DNA of 64,000 nt from Hygrocybe punicea. Its lineage: Eukaryota > Basidiomycota > Agaricomycetes > Agaricales > Hygrophoraceae. This document shows, piece by piece, positions 11,589 to 23,972 of this stretch (position 1 is its first letter; each line of letters opens with the position of its first letter). The position numbers were made by a program, and so were the translations under genes. The stretch lies in NCBI GenBank assembly GCA_963556145.1, contig OY744466.1:4712001-4776000 (forward strand). The letters run 5' to 3'. The notes below the pieces were generated by a model, which saw only the letters and a program-made list of their open reading frames with translations, searched no databases and was not told where the DNA came from.

Positions 11589-14181
11589 CTACAGAAATAT
11601 CTTTCCTTCTATAAATTGGCCTGTTGCCACATCTAGCTTCTGAGCCAAACACAGTGACCTTCCATGCCTCGGAATGGATTCGTACCACTTGCCAGCAGTC
11701 CTGCATGGGGCCTTGTTCTCCCAGATGAGTTCGAGATGTTTCTGAAACCAGTCCTCAGCAGCAGGAGTCCAGTGGCCAACGTTGAAAAGACTCTTCTGCC
11801 AAGTCGAGTGCTTTGGCCACCAGGAAAGATGGGAGACCTGCTGGTTCAATCCTTCATCACATTGAATTAATACATGACCCACTGAATCCAGAGAGGGGTG
11901 GGTACCTACCAGTATAAACTCTGTATATGCCACATATGAGGTCAAGCTCATTGTCATTGAGGATATCATCACAGAAAATGGTGTCATCTGTAAAATGGAA
12001 TATTTGTCCCTCGGAGGAGGCGACATCGGAGGGGCCAGTAAGAATGCATCTGGGGCCAATGAATTCCATTTCGAGGTGCCAGACAATACCACCCTTGAGG
12101 ATGGCTGCATGTGCATGTGAAGAACGGAGAAAATGGTCCCGAGCCACTTCATAAGTGGCATAATCAGCAGCATCAGGCTGATAACTGATTGGATGCACAC
12201 CAAGAGAGATGGGAGGTGGTGGAGGGCCTGTCAGTGGAGGTGAAAACGCGTGGCAAGGATTAAGAGTATTGAACAGAATTCCTTGTCCCATGAGATACCG
12301 AACAGCTTCTGTAATATCTCTGCATGAGCGGAGGCATTGTATAGCAGTAGCCAGACTATCTACTGCGAGCAGCCAATCAATACCCTTGGTAGCCTTCGTA
12401 GCGTAAATGAAATATAATTTTTTCGCTGTATTGCCTACCATGTCCTTTGGCTCAATTGTCAGATAATGGTCCTGTCTTTCACGCAATGGAAAAAGACTGG
12501 ATGAACTGAGATCCCATGGCATGGCTGATGAGCTGTCCACTGGTTCATGGAGTAGACATGTGACGAAGTTGAAGATTGGGCCCTTGTATTTCGAAGCCAC
12601 TTGAGGGCGAGGGTCCTGCAAAATATTGAGAGTCTGTTCCCATCCAGCATCCGATGGTGTAGGACCCTCAAAGTAGGTAGTGTCGTCCCAATCAAATCCA
12701 AAATGATTGTAAAGACGGCTGTCAAGCGTGCTTAGAAATTTAGGAGCTGTGGCATCTGTGTGGTGGTTGCCGACACCATGAATAGACAGTACGTCTCGCT
12801 GCCAGTGTTCCGTGGGAAGTGGACCCGCTGGTATCGATTGGCTCTCTGTTTGACCAGTGGGTTGCCCCATCTCACCTTCTTCCAAGGTGGGTTCATTGTA
12901 TTTGCCATCATAGTCATTGTTACCAAATGGGTCTTCATTGTCTGGCACATCAGGGTTGAATTCGGTACAGATATCCCATTCCCGATCAAAAGCATTATAC
13001 CGCATATGTTCCGCTGGCTTTTCTTCCCAAAGATCCTCTATCTCTCTGAAATTGACTCTCGTTCTGAGGCGAAAGCCATAGATTTCCAGCCAGTGGAAGA
13101 CAGCAGCCCCTCTCTTCCCTGGTGTGCGATAGCGCTCACTTTCCTTCTGGCAAGCCAAGCGAGTGGCTTTTTCTTGTGCAATCTCAATGGCAGCAATTCT
13201 CTCGTGGCATACCGCTTGTTGAACAAAGAACTCCTGCCAAGTTTCTCCATATTTCTGGCGAGAGCCTGGGTTTGGTTTAGGAAATTTCTCTGGGGAGGGT
13301 GTTACATCAACGGTAGTGCCGGATGGTGTCGGAGGCAACTGCTCCAACTCCCGCTGTTGTAATGCAGCCTGGACTTTTGCACTGTTAGGTAAGTATTTTG
13401 CCACCTCAGGTTGCAGCGATGTGCATAGGGGCTTGTTGAGGGTTCTCCATATGAACCAGATAGGGATGCAGGCTCTGATAAGTCTTGGGAGGTGTCCTAA
13501 CCATTTGCATTGATGTACATCTTTGACAATGCCTACTTTCAGAACACTGTCGGTGAAGTCGGCAATTGGTGAATCTCACAGTTGTTGGACCCACTCTGGG
13601 TTGATCTTGGCTTCATCAATGAGTATCTTCACCCACTTAGGGTTGTTGCCATATAGTTCATGATTTGTTATGAAAAATGAGATGCCCATCGAACACCATG
13701 CCATCAATGGTATGAAAGCATCTCGCAACATCATGGCACACTTTCTGACAGCGTGTTCATGTGTATGAAGGCGGCGGTAGCCATACATGTGTGGAAGGGG
13801 GAAACACTTGGATTCAAGTGAAAAATAGGCCAGGGCTCATGCCAGCAATTCCTGAGTGACCACAAAGAGAGCAGTTTCAAGATCATGCCATTTTTGTTGG
13901 ACAGCAACTGATAATTGGAAGCGAATACCGATGCGTTCAATAGGTAGCAACTTGTAATTACAAACTAGATGCTGTATTAGTGGATGATCCCAACGGACTG
14001 AACGGGGCACAAATGGGAGCTGTATAAAGTCATTGCAGGTGCAGTTCATCTTATAGGTCCATTCTGGAGATGGATCGTCGCAGCCAAAGTTGTGGGAACT
14101 GGGGAAGGCAGCTAAGGGACCTGCGTTCGGGGACGTGATCACAAGGTTATTGAGGAGGAAGGTTTTGAAGGTCGACTCCAT
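11589..14181 (-). pseudogene. Multicopy Agaricomycete protein family of unknown function, with two nonsense codons
   Basis: One reading frame runs from ATG 14181 (MESTFKTFLL) to 11910. It then splices over a 58-nt intron (11852-11909, GTAGGT...GAAG) to 11589-11851, giving 845 codons. Two TGA codons interrupt it, at 13837-13839 (after TQELLA) and 13576-13578 (VQQL-stop-DSPIADF; Arg expected from CGA). An apparent start at 13404 is a GTG inside the frame (EVAKYLPN), not a real start. I recognise the pattern HNFGCDDPSPEWTYK, HELYGNNPKW, MAWCS and the C-terminal SWWPKHSTW as an expanded Agaricomycete family. I know no function for it and see no catalytic motif. Expression, if any, would give truncated products. 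Confidence 0.7.
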
Positions 14182-14399
14182 CTGACAGCACTTTTTGAGT
14201 TAATAGAATAAGTGCAAAAAAAATGGTACATACAGATATGGATGCCAAGGAGGGAAGAATTGGTCGATGTAAGATGGAGCCCAAGGACGAGAAATGATGG
14301 AACACCGAGCTTGCTGGGACTTCGTATAGGTGAATGAGAATGGATTGACTGATGGCAGCACCCAAGCCAAGGCCAAAGGGAGTCTAGAGCTCACTGATA

Positions 14400-14910
14400 G
14401 CTTGTATGAGCCAGCGAGTGCGGAATGAGGGAATGTCTGAGCCAGGGGTCCTGGAGCTTGCTGGTACTGTGTACAGGCGAATGAGAACGTAGTAAGTGTG
14501 CCTGAACAGAGATTTGCCTGAGAGCCTGCATGTATTGTACGGGCGAACGAGGATGGGCATCTAAGCCAAGAGGGCCTGGAGCTTGCTGGTACTTTGTACA
14601 GGTGAATGAGAATGTAGTAAATGTGCCCAAATGAAGATTTGCCTGGAGCCCACGTGTACTTTGTACGGGTGAACGAGGACGGAACAAGGGAGAGTCTGAG
14701 CCAAGAGCTCGCTGGTACTTTGTATGGGCGAATGAGAACATAGTAAGCATGCCCGAATGAAGATTTGCCTGGAGCCTGCATGTACTTTGTACGGGTGAAC
14801 GAGGACGGAACGAGGGAATGAGGGAGCGCCTGAGCCAAGATAAAAGCTTGCTTGTACTTTGTACAGGCGAACAATGAGTCTCTAGGAATACTCACTAGTA
14901 CTTTGTACAG
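14400..14910. repeat. Tandem repeat of about 122-128 bp
   Basis: About four diverged copies, recognisable by CTTGCTGGTACTTTGTACAGG and ATGAAGATTTGCCTGGAGCC, with starts near 14458, 14580, 14708 and 14850. It lies upstream of the minus-strand gene that starts at 14181. The Tyr/Ser/Ala-rich minus frame across it reflects the repeat rather than a conserved protein. Confidence 0.75.
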
Positions 14911-14996
14911 GTGAGCGATGACAAACAGGAAATACAAAATAATTATATATGTGACACTACAAATTGCCTTTTTTGGATGGTTAACCGTGGTTTAGC

Positions 14997-15094
14997 CGTT
15001 GCCATAACGGTCCAGTCCAGCTAATAACCCATATATGGGTTAGCCATTGTTAGCCATAGCCGAGCTGAGCCGGACCGTGCTGTGGCAACACTAT
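14997..15094. repeat. Imperfect palindromic element
   Basis: Arms GTTGCCATAACGGTCC and GGACCGTGCTGTGGCAAC flank a perfect inner palindrome AACCCATATATGGGTT. Repeated TTAGCC words surround it. It resembles a small MITE or a palindromic regulatory or fold element. Confidence 0.5.
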
Positions 15095-15984
15095 GCCTGG
15101 CTTTGCAAGGTCACTGAATTGCAGTGGGATAGCATCAGCAACATTGTGCAGGTCAATTCTTATGGCTGGAGCCTTCACTGTGTGCAAAACACCTCACAAA
15201 CACAAAATGCAATACCATGCAGCACCAGTAATGACATGGGTTGTTCGTATATATATGTTTATTCACTACTCCTACTCAAAATCTGAAGTTGCAGTCACTC
15301 CAAAACGTGGTCGCAGCTGCGGTGAATAAATGTACAATTTTTGCAGCATAATATGCTAACCTGGGTGAGGCAATGTCATGGCGATGAGGAGGGTGTCCTG
15401 AGACAACTCCTATTATTAAGCCCCACCCAGGATAGGAGGTGCAGATATGCCTGCAGGGATACGGCAAGACAATCCGGAGAGGGCATGCGGAGGAAATGGC
15501 TCTCATCTAGTAAAATTATTTTTTAAACTCAACCTAAATAAATTTAGGACTCGGAAAACCGTGACTACGATGACGACAGTGTAATGCCATCTGACTCGTG
15601 TGCCTGGCCAGTGGGGAGGAGATTGATTGGTTTATTTGTGTTCTGCCTTGGTAACATTTTTTTTACTGCCCGAAATGTCCTGAATTTGAGATACTTTAAA
15701 TAAGCATCACCCACACCCCTTACTTTGAATGCTTCTATGAATGCTAGTGCTTACTCGCTGTTCAAAAACTACACCGGCCAGCTTCCCCCGAAACGTTGAC
15801 TGTCTACCACTAACTGCACTAAACCACATTTCAACGCCTGTTTTCACGGCTGCTGATTACTGACACCCGAACCGGAGTCCTGCTCACCCAAAGATTGTCT
15901 ATTGGCCGGGTCCTTGGAAGATGTATGGTCTTCATTAACCAAACCCTGCTGTTCAATATTCAATCATGGGTTAACAGTGTCATA
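15095..15984. other. Intergenic stretch without recognisable gene
   Basis: No conserved frame, repeat or RNA gene was recognised here. Short open frames on both strands lack domain-like sequence. Confidence 0.4.
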
Positions 15985-16418
15985 TTAATCGGTAGGGCCA
16001 GCGCGCTGACTTGCCTTTGGCACCCTTGGATGAGCGTCTACGGTATGCTGTTGTAATTGCGCCTGCATTCGAAAACTCCGACTGCAATTACCGCATCGGA
16101 ATGCCAGAGGTGAAGTTGGTTGACGATGTGGATTACACTTAGATTCATGTTGTTTTAGCGCCTCGTGAGATTGAAAGCTACGGTTGCAGCCCGGAACACC
16201 GCATCTAAATCGGTTCCCTGTGGGGCGCATGGGCGTCGAATGCACATCAGCTGTGTGTCGTAGGAGGCTTTGGTGCGTCGGAAAACTGCGGTTACAGCCT
16301 GGTGCCCCACATTTAAATGCATTTCCAGTATTTTGGGCCTACATCGTTGTATGAGAGAACTACTTTCCAACATGACATAATGACAGCTAACCCTGGTAGA
16401 TATGTTGAGGGCCGGCAC
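15985..16418 (-). CDS. Small three-finger C2H2 zinc-finger protein
   Basis: Exon 1 is 16392-16418 (MPALNISTR). A 53-nt intron (16339-16391, GTTAGC...TGTAG) joins in phase 0 to exon 2 at 15985-16338, giving 126 residues. Finger 1 is C-x4-C-x12-H-x4-H (CGAPGCNRSF...). Finger 2 has the same C-x4-C-x12-H start (CGVPGCNRSF...) with an irregular last ligand (Cys or a later His). Finger 3 is C-x2-C-x12-H-x4-H (CGNCSRSF...). The protein is almost all zinc finger, so a DNA- or RNA-binding nuclear role is likely, but there is no activation or repression domain. The start codon is a choice: it is the only ATG that gives a spliced frame into finger 1. It could also be the remnant of a longer factor. Confidence 0.65.
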
Positions 16419-16461
16419 AGCTATGCGGTGACTGAGTAAAACAATCTAACCCGATATCCAT

Positions 16462-16860
16462 TCACAACTCACGCCGTTCCATGAGTTTGCCCGCCATATT
16501 TGCCCCCGACGACTGAATTTTTGGATCCGACTCCTTCGACATCTCAGTAATTGGCAGTATTCTAGATTTGATATCCCCATAAAATGCAACTGCGAGGAAT
16601 AAGTACCAGATCGCACTCAATATCCAATCACCACTTACACTATTCCACGGGTTTCGCGGGTGCATCTGCCCACAGGAACTGGACACTCAAATTCGAGTCC
16701 CTCGACATGGAAACATGCGGTACGGTATGCTTAGTGTCTTCATGGAATGCAGGAGTGACTCCGGGTAAGTGAGTGAAACATCTGACTTGACATCTATGCA
16801 TGACTGGCGCTGTTCCGCGACAATGGCCCCGAGGACCCAACACTCCAATTCCCACTCTGA
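16462..16860 (-). other. Exon-like duplicated modules downstream of the gene ending at 16903
   Basis: Two stretches resemble the last exon of the neighbouring gene. Each encodes an acidic or Ser-rich peptide (EMSKESDPKIQSSG; SMSRDSNLSVQFLW) and ends near a GTGAGT or GTAAGT-like donor, as does ELLKNQDPRIPSAN in the gene itself (donor GTGAGTCG). They may be alternative 3' exons or decayed tandem duplications. Confidence 0.35.
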
Positions 16861-16902
16861 AACGGGGAGAGTCCAGCAAATCGAGCGTTAATATCCCGGA
16901 AT

Positions 16903-18822
16903 TTAGCTATCTATATTGAGTGCAAGGTCCGGGTCAACATCCATTAACGACTCACCCGTTCGCTCAGCCAGCTCATTGGCCGACGGTATTCTCGGATCCT
17001 GGTTCTTCAAGAGCTCAACAACTTGTGAAAGTCGGGCCTCAATTATTGCTGTGGAAAACAGGCATAACTTACCAGGAAGGCCGGGGATATTACTGTCCGT
17101 TGACAGAGTAGAATGAACGGGAACCTTCGCCCTTTCCCTATCCAGACTAGGAGTAACAGGTATTTGCAGCATAGTGACCTCATCATCGACCAGGGGCGTT
17201 CTGGTTCCCTTTTCTGGTTTCGAGGCCAAAGACACGCATCCTAAAGGTTAAATGTGACCAATGTGATTGAGGGGAAGATTGAATTATACCATCTTCTGGC
17301 ACAATATCGTACCTCTCGATGACTCGTCGGAGAAGTTCGAGGCCATTGAGGCCACTAGTTTTGTCCTGCGAAACACAATGACATGTGGTCAAGAGTATGC
17401 CAACTCAATTGAGTGATGATACACTCTTCCATACTCTACACCATACGTCGTCATGTGTCACGGCAATTTCAGCATCAGGTTTCTATCGTGAATTATTAAG
17501 CTGACGTCGGAACAAAAAAATATGGAAGGTCGAACCATGTCTAACAAGTATGAATTGATAATATCCAATGGATGAAAGGGCTGACCGGCACTGAGATACG
17601 TGGTCATTCATTGCTGGGGAACCAGACTTACCACGTCCGGCGCAGGGAACTCTTCCACCAGGATTGTATCACCTGAGGTGTCAGATTGACGGTTTTGTGA
17701 TGCCTCGCCGTAGTTGTTGCTATGTAGACTGGAAGCCATGGCAGTGTAGTCCCCCCTTGGCCCTTAGCTTGCCCCACGTGGACATTGGTATCCGGTCGGA
17801 CAACGTCGGTGTCTGACACTTGCCGAGAGAAAAGCTTCCTCCTACGCAACTTTGCCTTGTATCCCCGAATGAAAATGCATTGATTCTGCGAATAGACTTC
17901 CTCAGAGCTGCCACCACTACGCGACCATATAGAATTAGAAGTTCTCCATGTGTAATGGGAGTTATGATAGTTAGTGGGAAAGAATGACAACGACATCTCT
18001 GTGGTTCCTGTTACGTTGGAATAGCAGGCCGTACCCCAGGTGGAGCATTTATCGGCACCTGTGATGACGACGAGATCTTCACGTTCTTCCATCTGGCTGT
18101 ACCAGCGTGAAGCATTTCGTTTGATGTAGTTTTCCAACGGCGTACGGAAAGGAAGGTCAATCTGAGTGGCCCCGTCGGGCAATACCAGAATTGCGCCTCA
18201 GGTGGAAGGCAAGCGGATTGAAAAGTGCTGATAATGACCGATCAGAATCGAAACGCATTCAGGGAAGGTATAATATCATCACCTATCATCGCGGACTCGA
18301 ATGTCCGACTGTGACGTCGTGATGCCGTTGCTCCTAATTACATGGCCAGGAGGATAAGCTGAGGGTATTGTATCTATGTCAAGACATCTCAAAGGGTCAA
18401 AATCCAGATTGCGGAGGCGGTTGGCGGGGTCATTGCTACCCAAGAAGACATTGAAAAGAAAAATAAATCTGCCATCGTACGAGATCTTGCCAACGTCACC
18501 AATGCTGACACCTTGCCGTCGGTGTTCAGAGGGGGTTTCTGCTGGGATCGGCCACCAGAGTGGGTACCCGTTCCCTTGGGTGAGAAGGATGCGGGTGTAT
18601 GTATCTGGAGGGCTTCCGGCTTCCGCCAAACAAGGTGGACTAATAGTAGTAAGAAAGTAAGCTGGAATGACTCGTTCCACTCATGAGCAGTTACAACAAA
18701 GAGACACAATGGAGTGAGCGCTGACTAGGTTGTGGAGGAGCAGATTGTTCCCGATCACTTGTCCTACCCGGGTTGTAAATGTGAAGTGTTGCAGGTGCTG
18801 AGGTGATAATTGTCGATGACAT
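16903..18822 (-). CDS. Multi-exon gene of an expanded Agaricomycete family, function unknown
   Basis: Start is probably ATG 18822 (MSSTIITSAP). The pieces read in order: ...QGNGYPLWWPIP...VSIGDVG (18279-18680), then LPDGAT...YLVITGADKC-like block with WGTACYSN and NQCIFIRGYK (17628-18182). A C-terminal block ...PDAEIAVTHDD ends at 17447. An 81-nt intron then leads to DKTSGLNGLELLRRVIERYD (17290-17365), and an intron to CVSLASKPEKG...NIDS (16903-17240). I recognise the GYPLW...GDVG and VTHDD signatures from a large Agaricomycete family of unknown function. No enzyme motif, signal peptide or membrane segment is evident. Exon borders around 17450-17640 and 18680-18730 are uncertain, and a TAG near 17480 may be a real break, so this could be a pseudogene. 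Confidence 0.5.
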
Positions 18823-19587
18823 TGAGATTACGACTTCCTCCTGCGATTGATCTACTGAGCTCGCCGTGAAAATGCTCCACCGCGGAATCGCTGAGGCAAG
18901 GCAGGGAAGCGGGCTCAGTCTCGAAGTGATCAACCTTGTCGTTACGACCAGACATGACAAGCGCTGCAGGTAGGCGCCGGTATAGATGCCATGTCAAGAA
19001 ATCAGCCACCATTTGACGGGCTTGCTCCTCCTCCTGGATTTGGCGCAGAGATCGTTTATCGCTGCTCGCTATGGAGCCCTGTTCGAGCTGTGATTGTTGA
19101 ATGGCGACCAGTGAAGCCCCTGAGCCCAGCAGAGTTATTGAATGTGGTCATACTTGACTGTATATAACGTGACCGGTGAGAGGAGACATTATGTAAATAA
19201 TATTGTTTTTTGCCCCTGCTATCATCAGGAAATTGAACATGAAATGAGAAAGTCTTATAAGACCTGATCTGATACATCATAAGTAACATCCAGTATCACT
19301 ATGATGACAGCCAGGTCAACTCAGATAATTTATGGTTACCTAGATGAAAATACATCACATCAAGCATATTGATGTCAATGTAGCATTAGTTGCCAACAAT
19401 GTCTTGACCACTAATTCTGGTATTCATTGGTAACCAATGATATTAGAATATCTGTTATTGAGTAATAGGAGGGGAAAAATTCTGCCTTTTAACCATTGTC
19501 TTTCTTATTCACTTATCTTATAATGGTCTCATGTTAAATCTTCTTGGAATTTATCTGATGTTATCTCAAGGTCTTAGAATTAATTTT
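18823..19587. other. Intergenic stretch without recognisable gene
   Basis: The proximal part (18823-19012) has an alternative open minus frame that could be a further 5' exon of the gene starting at 18822. The rest becomes AT-rich and I see no gene or repeat in it. Confidence 0.35.
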
Positions 19588-20355
19588 ATCTAATCTAAAA
19601 GGAAGGGGAGGAAGGGGGGTCAGTGGCGTGGGTACTCGGTTATGCTCGCGTTTTGCTCGCGTTTGCTCACGTTTTGTCGGCTGTCGCTTATTTTGCACCT
19701 CGCGTGCGTAAGCCACGTTTTGCCACGCGAGGCGCAGCCGAGCCACCGTTGTCCCCTTCTATAACCGCGAGACGCAGCCAAGCCCAGATAAGTACAAAAT
19801 GTGCAAATAAATTCAAAATAATCTAAACAAGTGTGTTAAAATTCAAATAAAATTCAAGACAGCAGCCTGGAGCAACATGCGAGGCGAAGCCGAGCCTGGA
19901 TAAGTACAAAATGTGCAAATAAATTCAAAACAATGTAAACAAGTGTGTTAAAATTCAAATAAAATTCAAGACAGCAGCCACTGGAGAACGGGGTGCTACA
20001 GGTGTTTGTGAGCGAAGCGAACAAACATCAGTGGCACAAAAGCATGTAATACTGCAGGACGGGTGCTACGGGTGTTTGTGAGCAAAGTGAACAAACATCA
20101 GTGGCACAAAAAGCATGTAACACTGTTATTAGTAGCCGCCATGGGTGTTTCTTCGCTTTGAACACAAAAATTGATGGAAAACAGAACATAAATTGAAAAT
20201 AAATAAAATAAAATAAAATAAAATCACCCTGTAAGAAATAAATTTACAATAAAATAAGATAAAATAAAATAAAAATCACAAACATGATAACAAATAAATT
20301 GATGATAAAATAAAATAAAATAAAATAACTACTACCGCAGCAACGCTCGGGTACC
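19588..20355. repeat. Macro-satellite unit 0 (diverged, lacks the GC-rich satellite block)
   Basis: It begins ATCTAATCTAAAAGGAAGGG like the other units (ATCTAGTCTAAAAGGAAGGG). Then come the TATGCTCGCGTTTTGCTCGC head, GCGAGGCGAAGCCGAGCC palindromes, two copies of the 85-bp hairpin repeat (about 19980-20130) and AAATAAAAT-rich sequence. It ends at the GCAACGCTCGGGTACC word that precedes every unit. One hairpin copy is mutated to GCAAAGTG in place of GCGAAGCG. Confidence 0.75.
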
Positions 20356-20538
20356 ATCTAGTCTAAAAGGAAGGGGACAGTGGGGGGTCTGTGGCGTGGG
20401 TATTCGGTTATGCTCGCGTTTTGCTCGCATGTCGCCACGTTTCGTCGCTTATACTCGCATGGTCTCGCTTGCTTAGCCACGCGAGGCCTCTGTCCCCTAG
20501 CGAGGCGAAGCCGAGCCATTTTGGGTGCAAGCCATTTT
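20356..20538. repeat. Macro-satellite unit 1, left part (interrupted by the KDZ transposon)
   Basis: Head of a unit, nearly identical to 38945-39127. It is cut off after GCAAGCCATTTT, where intact units continue GGCTGCGACGCGAAGC. The continuation resumes at 32909. Confidence 0.9.
20531..20538. repeat. Target-site duplication, left copy (GCCATTTT)
   Basis: The eight bases GCCATTTT directly precede the left end of the 12.4-kb element and recur at 32909-32916 right after its other end. Intact satellite units hold a single copy (35488-35495, 37250-37257, 39120-39127). Confidence 0.9.
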
Positions 20539-20575
20539 CACAATGTCTGACCGCCGCCGACTTTGTCCACGGGAC
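20539..20575 (+). repeat. Left terminal inverted repeat of KDZ element
   Basis: Begins CACAATGTCTGACCGCC and ends CCACGGGAC. It pairs with the reverse complement of 32872-32908 over 31 of 37 positions with no gap. The palindrome ATGGACATGTCCAT follows just inside. Confidence 0.85.
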
Positions 20576-20704
20576 TTATGGACATGTCCATTAGTTTCAA
20601 ACTCAGTGCGTTAACATTGAAACTCAGGGCTTCGGCATCGCGCGCATCGCGCAACTATGTAATCTCTAAATACATAAATAAATATTTTTATTCAACAAAC
20701 CAAA

Positions 20705-23652
20705 ATGTCGTCCACTCCTTGCGAACGTTGCGGTAACCTATTGAACCCTCCTTCTGTTAATAAAGGAACTGGGAAAATAGAGAACAAGAACCGCATCCAA
20801 CAAACAGTATTTTTTTTTTTTTGATATACTGGTCAAGAAGATAACTAATCTTAAGTAGTGTTCTAACCAGTACTGTCGCAACACAGTCTTTCATTCCAAT
20901 CCTTTAGATCCGGATTTCGCACTATCACTCGTTCAAGCTGCGAGAGAAGATCCAACAATACTCCAAAATATTATGCCCAATAACCAGGCCATGTCAACTA
21001 TACCCATACGTCACACCATTCCTAATGCCAACCAACTTCCGTCACCCGTTCCAAACAATTTACCTCTCCCGTTTCTTCCCCAACCCTCACCACTGGTTAA
21101 TAGTCCTTCGTTCCGTTCCCAATCTCCATCACTTGTCTATAGTCCTTCATTCTATTCCCAAAGGCCATCGGTGGAGGGCCCTGCCACTCGAGAAGCCATC
21201 ATGGCAAAGCTTCGACATCCGAACGGTGGAATATTCTGTGCTAGGGAAACCTGTAAGTCAGCGAAAGGCACCAGAACATCAGGACACACCGAATGTACAG
21301 ATTTTATGTGTCGGAAATGTTGCAGAGATGCTGCTCTAGATGCAGCTGCGAAAGGAGTATTTCGCCCTCCTTGTCAGGAGCGGAAGCATCGTATCCCGTT
21401 GCCGGAGCTTGGAGTGCAGGCATCAAGGTTGGTATCCATGCCGCCGCCTGTGTCGCCAGCTGGAGAACCATTGGATCCCATGCTGTTTACATTCCCCCAG
21501 CCAGTAGTGCCAGGTCCGACGGCATTGCGGGTTGCAGTACCGGAGGCACAAACAGGCCATAGGTCACTAGAAATGCATAGACAAGAGTCTGCACAGAGAA
21601 CCGATCAGCAACTACCCATGGTTCTGCAAGATGCGCGTCCGACACCATGCTCTGTGACCCCTATGTTTCTCCCACCTGTTCCGACGATTCACGTCAATAC
21701 CACCCCCACACTGCGACCAGCTCCGAGAGCAAATCATGCCATACCAATTGCGACTATGTGGCAATCAACCACGCCAGCCTGGTTAGAAGCACGTCGAATA
21801 GCTGGAAAAGACGACGATCGACGTACCAACACCAAAGACGCCGTGCTGCGATCACGACAACAAAAGATGATGCAGGTTACAGCTATTTTGTGGTACCAGG
21901 TAGATCACTTTCCCTGACCGACAAAGAATCTTCTGATACACCTGACTTAGGAGGGATGTCAGCCAATTGTATTACCATTGCGAGTAGAAACCTTTCCCGA
22001 TTTCCGAATCAAAGATTATCCTGAACTGGTGGAAGTCTTGGGTTTGTCAATGCAAAAACGGGTTGAAACATATAATCGTTTCCAAAAGCGCTGGGACTGC
22101 CACACCTTTGATACCGTTGGGCAGGTGGAAACTGGTGAAACCCTTCTTTTTCGAAAACTTTCCGGTGGCATCATTGGCCCTCGTTTGCAAGACTGCCCTG
22201 GTCTGGATGTGGAGATAGATAAGTTAAATGGTACAGGCACAATCGGCAAGAAACGTACTCGAGACAATATACCAGATCCGAACAGTCTCGTACAAAGTCC
22301 TAGTGGGGTTAAAAACAGACAGATCTTTGCCAACGCCTGGGTCCAGGACAACGCGAAGACTTTGAAAATACAGCCTGGTCCCAAGGCAACGTCAGAAAGC
22401 CCATCCAGAGCAAAATACAGCAGGGATTTAGCGACATCAAGGTCATCATCGACGGCCCCTACGATCTCGCCCAAAAAATTAACATCAAATGACAATTGCG
22501 GGGACTTGAACGTAGCTCATGCATTTCCACTGCATAGTGCAGCACTAGGCGACCGCCCATGGGTAGGAAAATACTTGCGTAATGGCGAAAGGGCATGGCC
22601 GACGTCCTTCTTTGCTGTGGATATCTTCGAGGGGTTTGAACGAATAGAGAAGTTGCGGGCGCAGTGTCGGCCGACCATTCATCAAGATACTGCGTTCGAA
22701 ATGGTCTTCGGTCTATTATACCACCGATCGACGTTCCACAAACATTACAAGATTTACAAGGAAAATACTCATCTTGTATCAAAGTACAAGCATGCAGGCT
22801 CTCCGAAACAATCATGGGCTGAATTTGTTGCAGAAGCATCTCAAAACATTGTCGAGGTTTCCGAAACGGATGAGACGAGCATGGACGAACTAAGCACAGA
22901 GTCGAGCATAAAGGAATCCGTTGTGGAAGATGAAACCCAACAATACCACGCCAAGGCATTGCTGCCATCTAGAGCGATTAACCGGCGCTGGCCGCAAATG
23001 ATCGACTTCGAGAGCCTGAGAGACAGGGTAGCCAATCTCACAGATGCGCTGGCAGAGATCATTGATGATCCGAGGGACTCCATATTTTTCCAGTTCTTCA
23101 GCACCTTGGTCCTGGATATTGGGGCAAACCGTGCAATGGGCATCGAAGGAGAGATTGATTTTGGTAAACGGTATGGTCGGGGCACGGGATAGTAGGTCGT
23201 TGAGCTCTGGATTTGATCATCCACTGATGTCATGATATAGCTACGGTGAAAGGGGCTACGCTGTGATATCCCAAGTCTTGCAGGATTGGGTTCCATCGTC
23301 TGACCGAAACACGATCCACGCGATCCCAACACACAAGTTTATCGATCGAATTTTGATTCCGGAAATGGTCATTTTGCTCATTATCGAGGATCTGAACGTC
23401 GATGAGAAAGCAGCTCTTGTAGTACTCCAAGAAAGTAACACACATGAGACTCACCAGTTTCAAATCGACAATGAAGGTACCGAGGACGAATCTGCTTATC
23501 TTGTGCAGAGGAAGTTAGTGGTGGAGGGAAAGAGAAGGAATATGAATCCGTCACCGGTACTACCACCTCTGTCACCCTCGAGGAAAAAAGGAAGAATCAT
23601 TTACAGCCAACTAGATGATGTTGCAGAATTCGACGGTCCTCTTGATTCGTAG
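20705..23652 (+). CDS. RTC4-like domain protein (cargo gene of KDZ element)
   Basis: Exons 20705-20806, 20871-21899, 21951-23170 and 23241-23652 join in frame to 920 residues; introns have GT..AG ends. The N-terminus has a cysteine pair (CERCG...QYCR) that could bind zinc. A second Cys/His cluster lies at residues about 120-175 (CARETCKSAK...HTEC...CRKCCRDAA). Residues about 620-850 show the helical, RTC4-like C-terminal domain, ending YGERGYAVISQVL...PTHKFIDRILIPEMVILLIIEDL. The tail is basic (SPSRKKGR). Yeast Rtc4 was named from a telomere-capping screen and its biochemical role is unclear; nuclear location is inferred. The gene lies 129 bp inside the transposon's left TIR. The domain call is from memory of the motif, not a search. 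Confidence 0.75.
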
Positions 23653-23972
23653 TATCCCATGTTGCTTTGTTTCGTATCCCACAGTCGTTGATTTCGTTTC
23701 ACAGTTGGTTTAGTCAGTAACGTATCATCCTTTTAATCAAAACTAATTTTTTTCACCGTACATTGCAATGTTTGTGGTGGCATCGAGGGATCGATGGATG
23801 GTATCGATGGGTGGTGTTCCGCAACTAAGTGTTTGTTTGCGCATGTCATGGTGCGCACAAAGTCTTATGTATACTTAGCGCGCGCAAGTTCTACAGCGCG
23901 CAAATCAAATCCCACTGGCGTATTAATACTATGATGAGATTGTGAAGTGATGATATCAACGATAGATTTTTT
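23653..23972. other. Convergent intergenic spacer inside KDZ element
   Basis: Non-coding spacer between the RTC4-like and BTB genes. It contains GCGCGC motifs (TTAGCGCGCGCAAG near 23874, CAGCGCGCAAAT near 23894) like those near 20640 and at 27090-27415. Confidence 0.6.

Noticed and set aside
14200..14937. 245-residue minus frame upstream of the family gene
   Set aside because: It follows the tandem repeat of about 125 bp, and the same DNA is open in another frame; no conserved domain.
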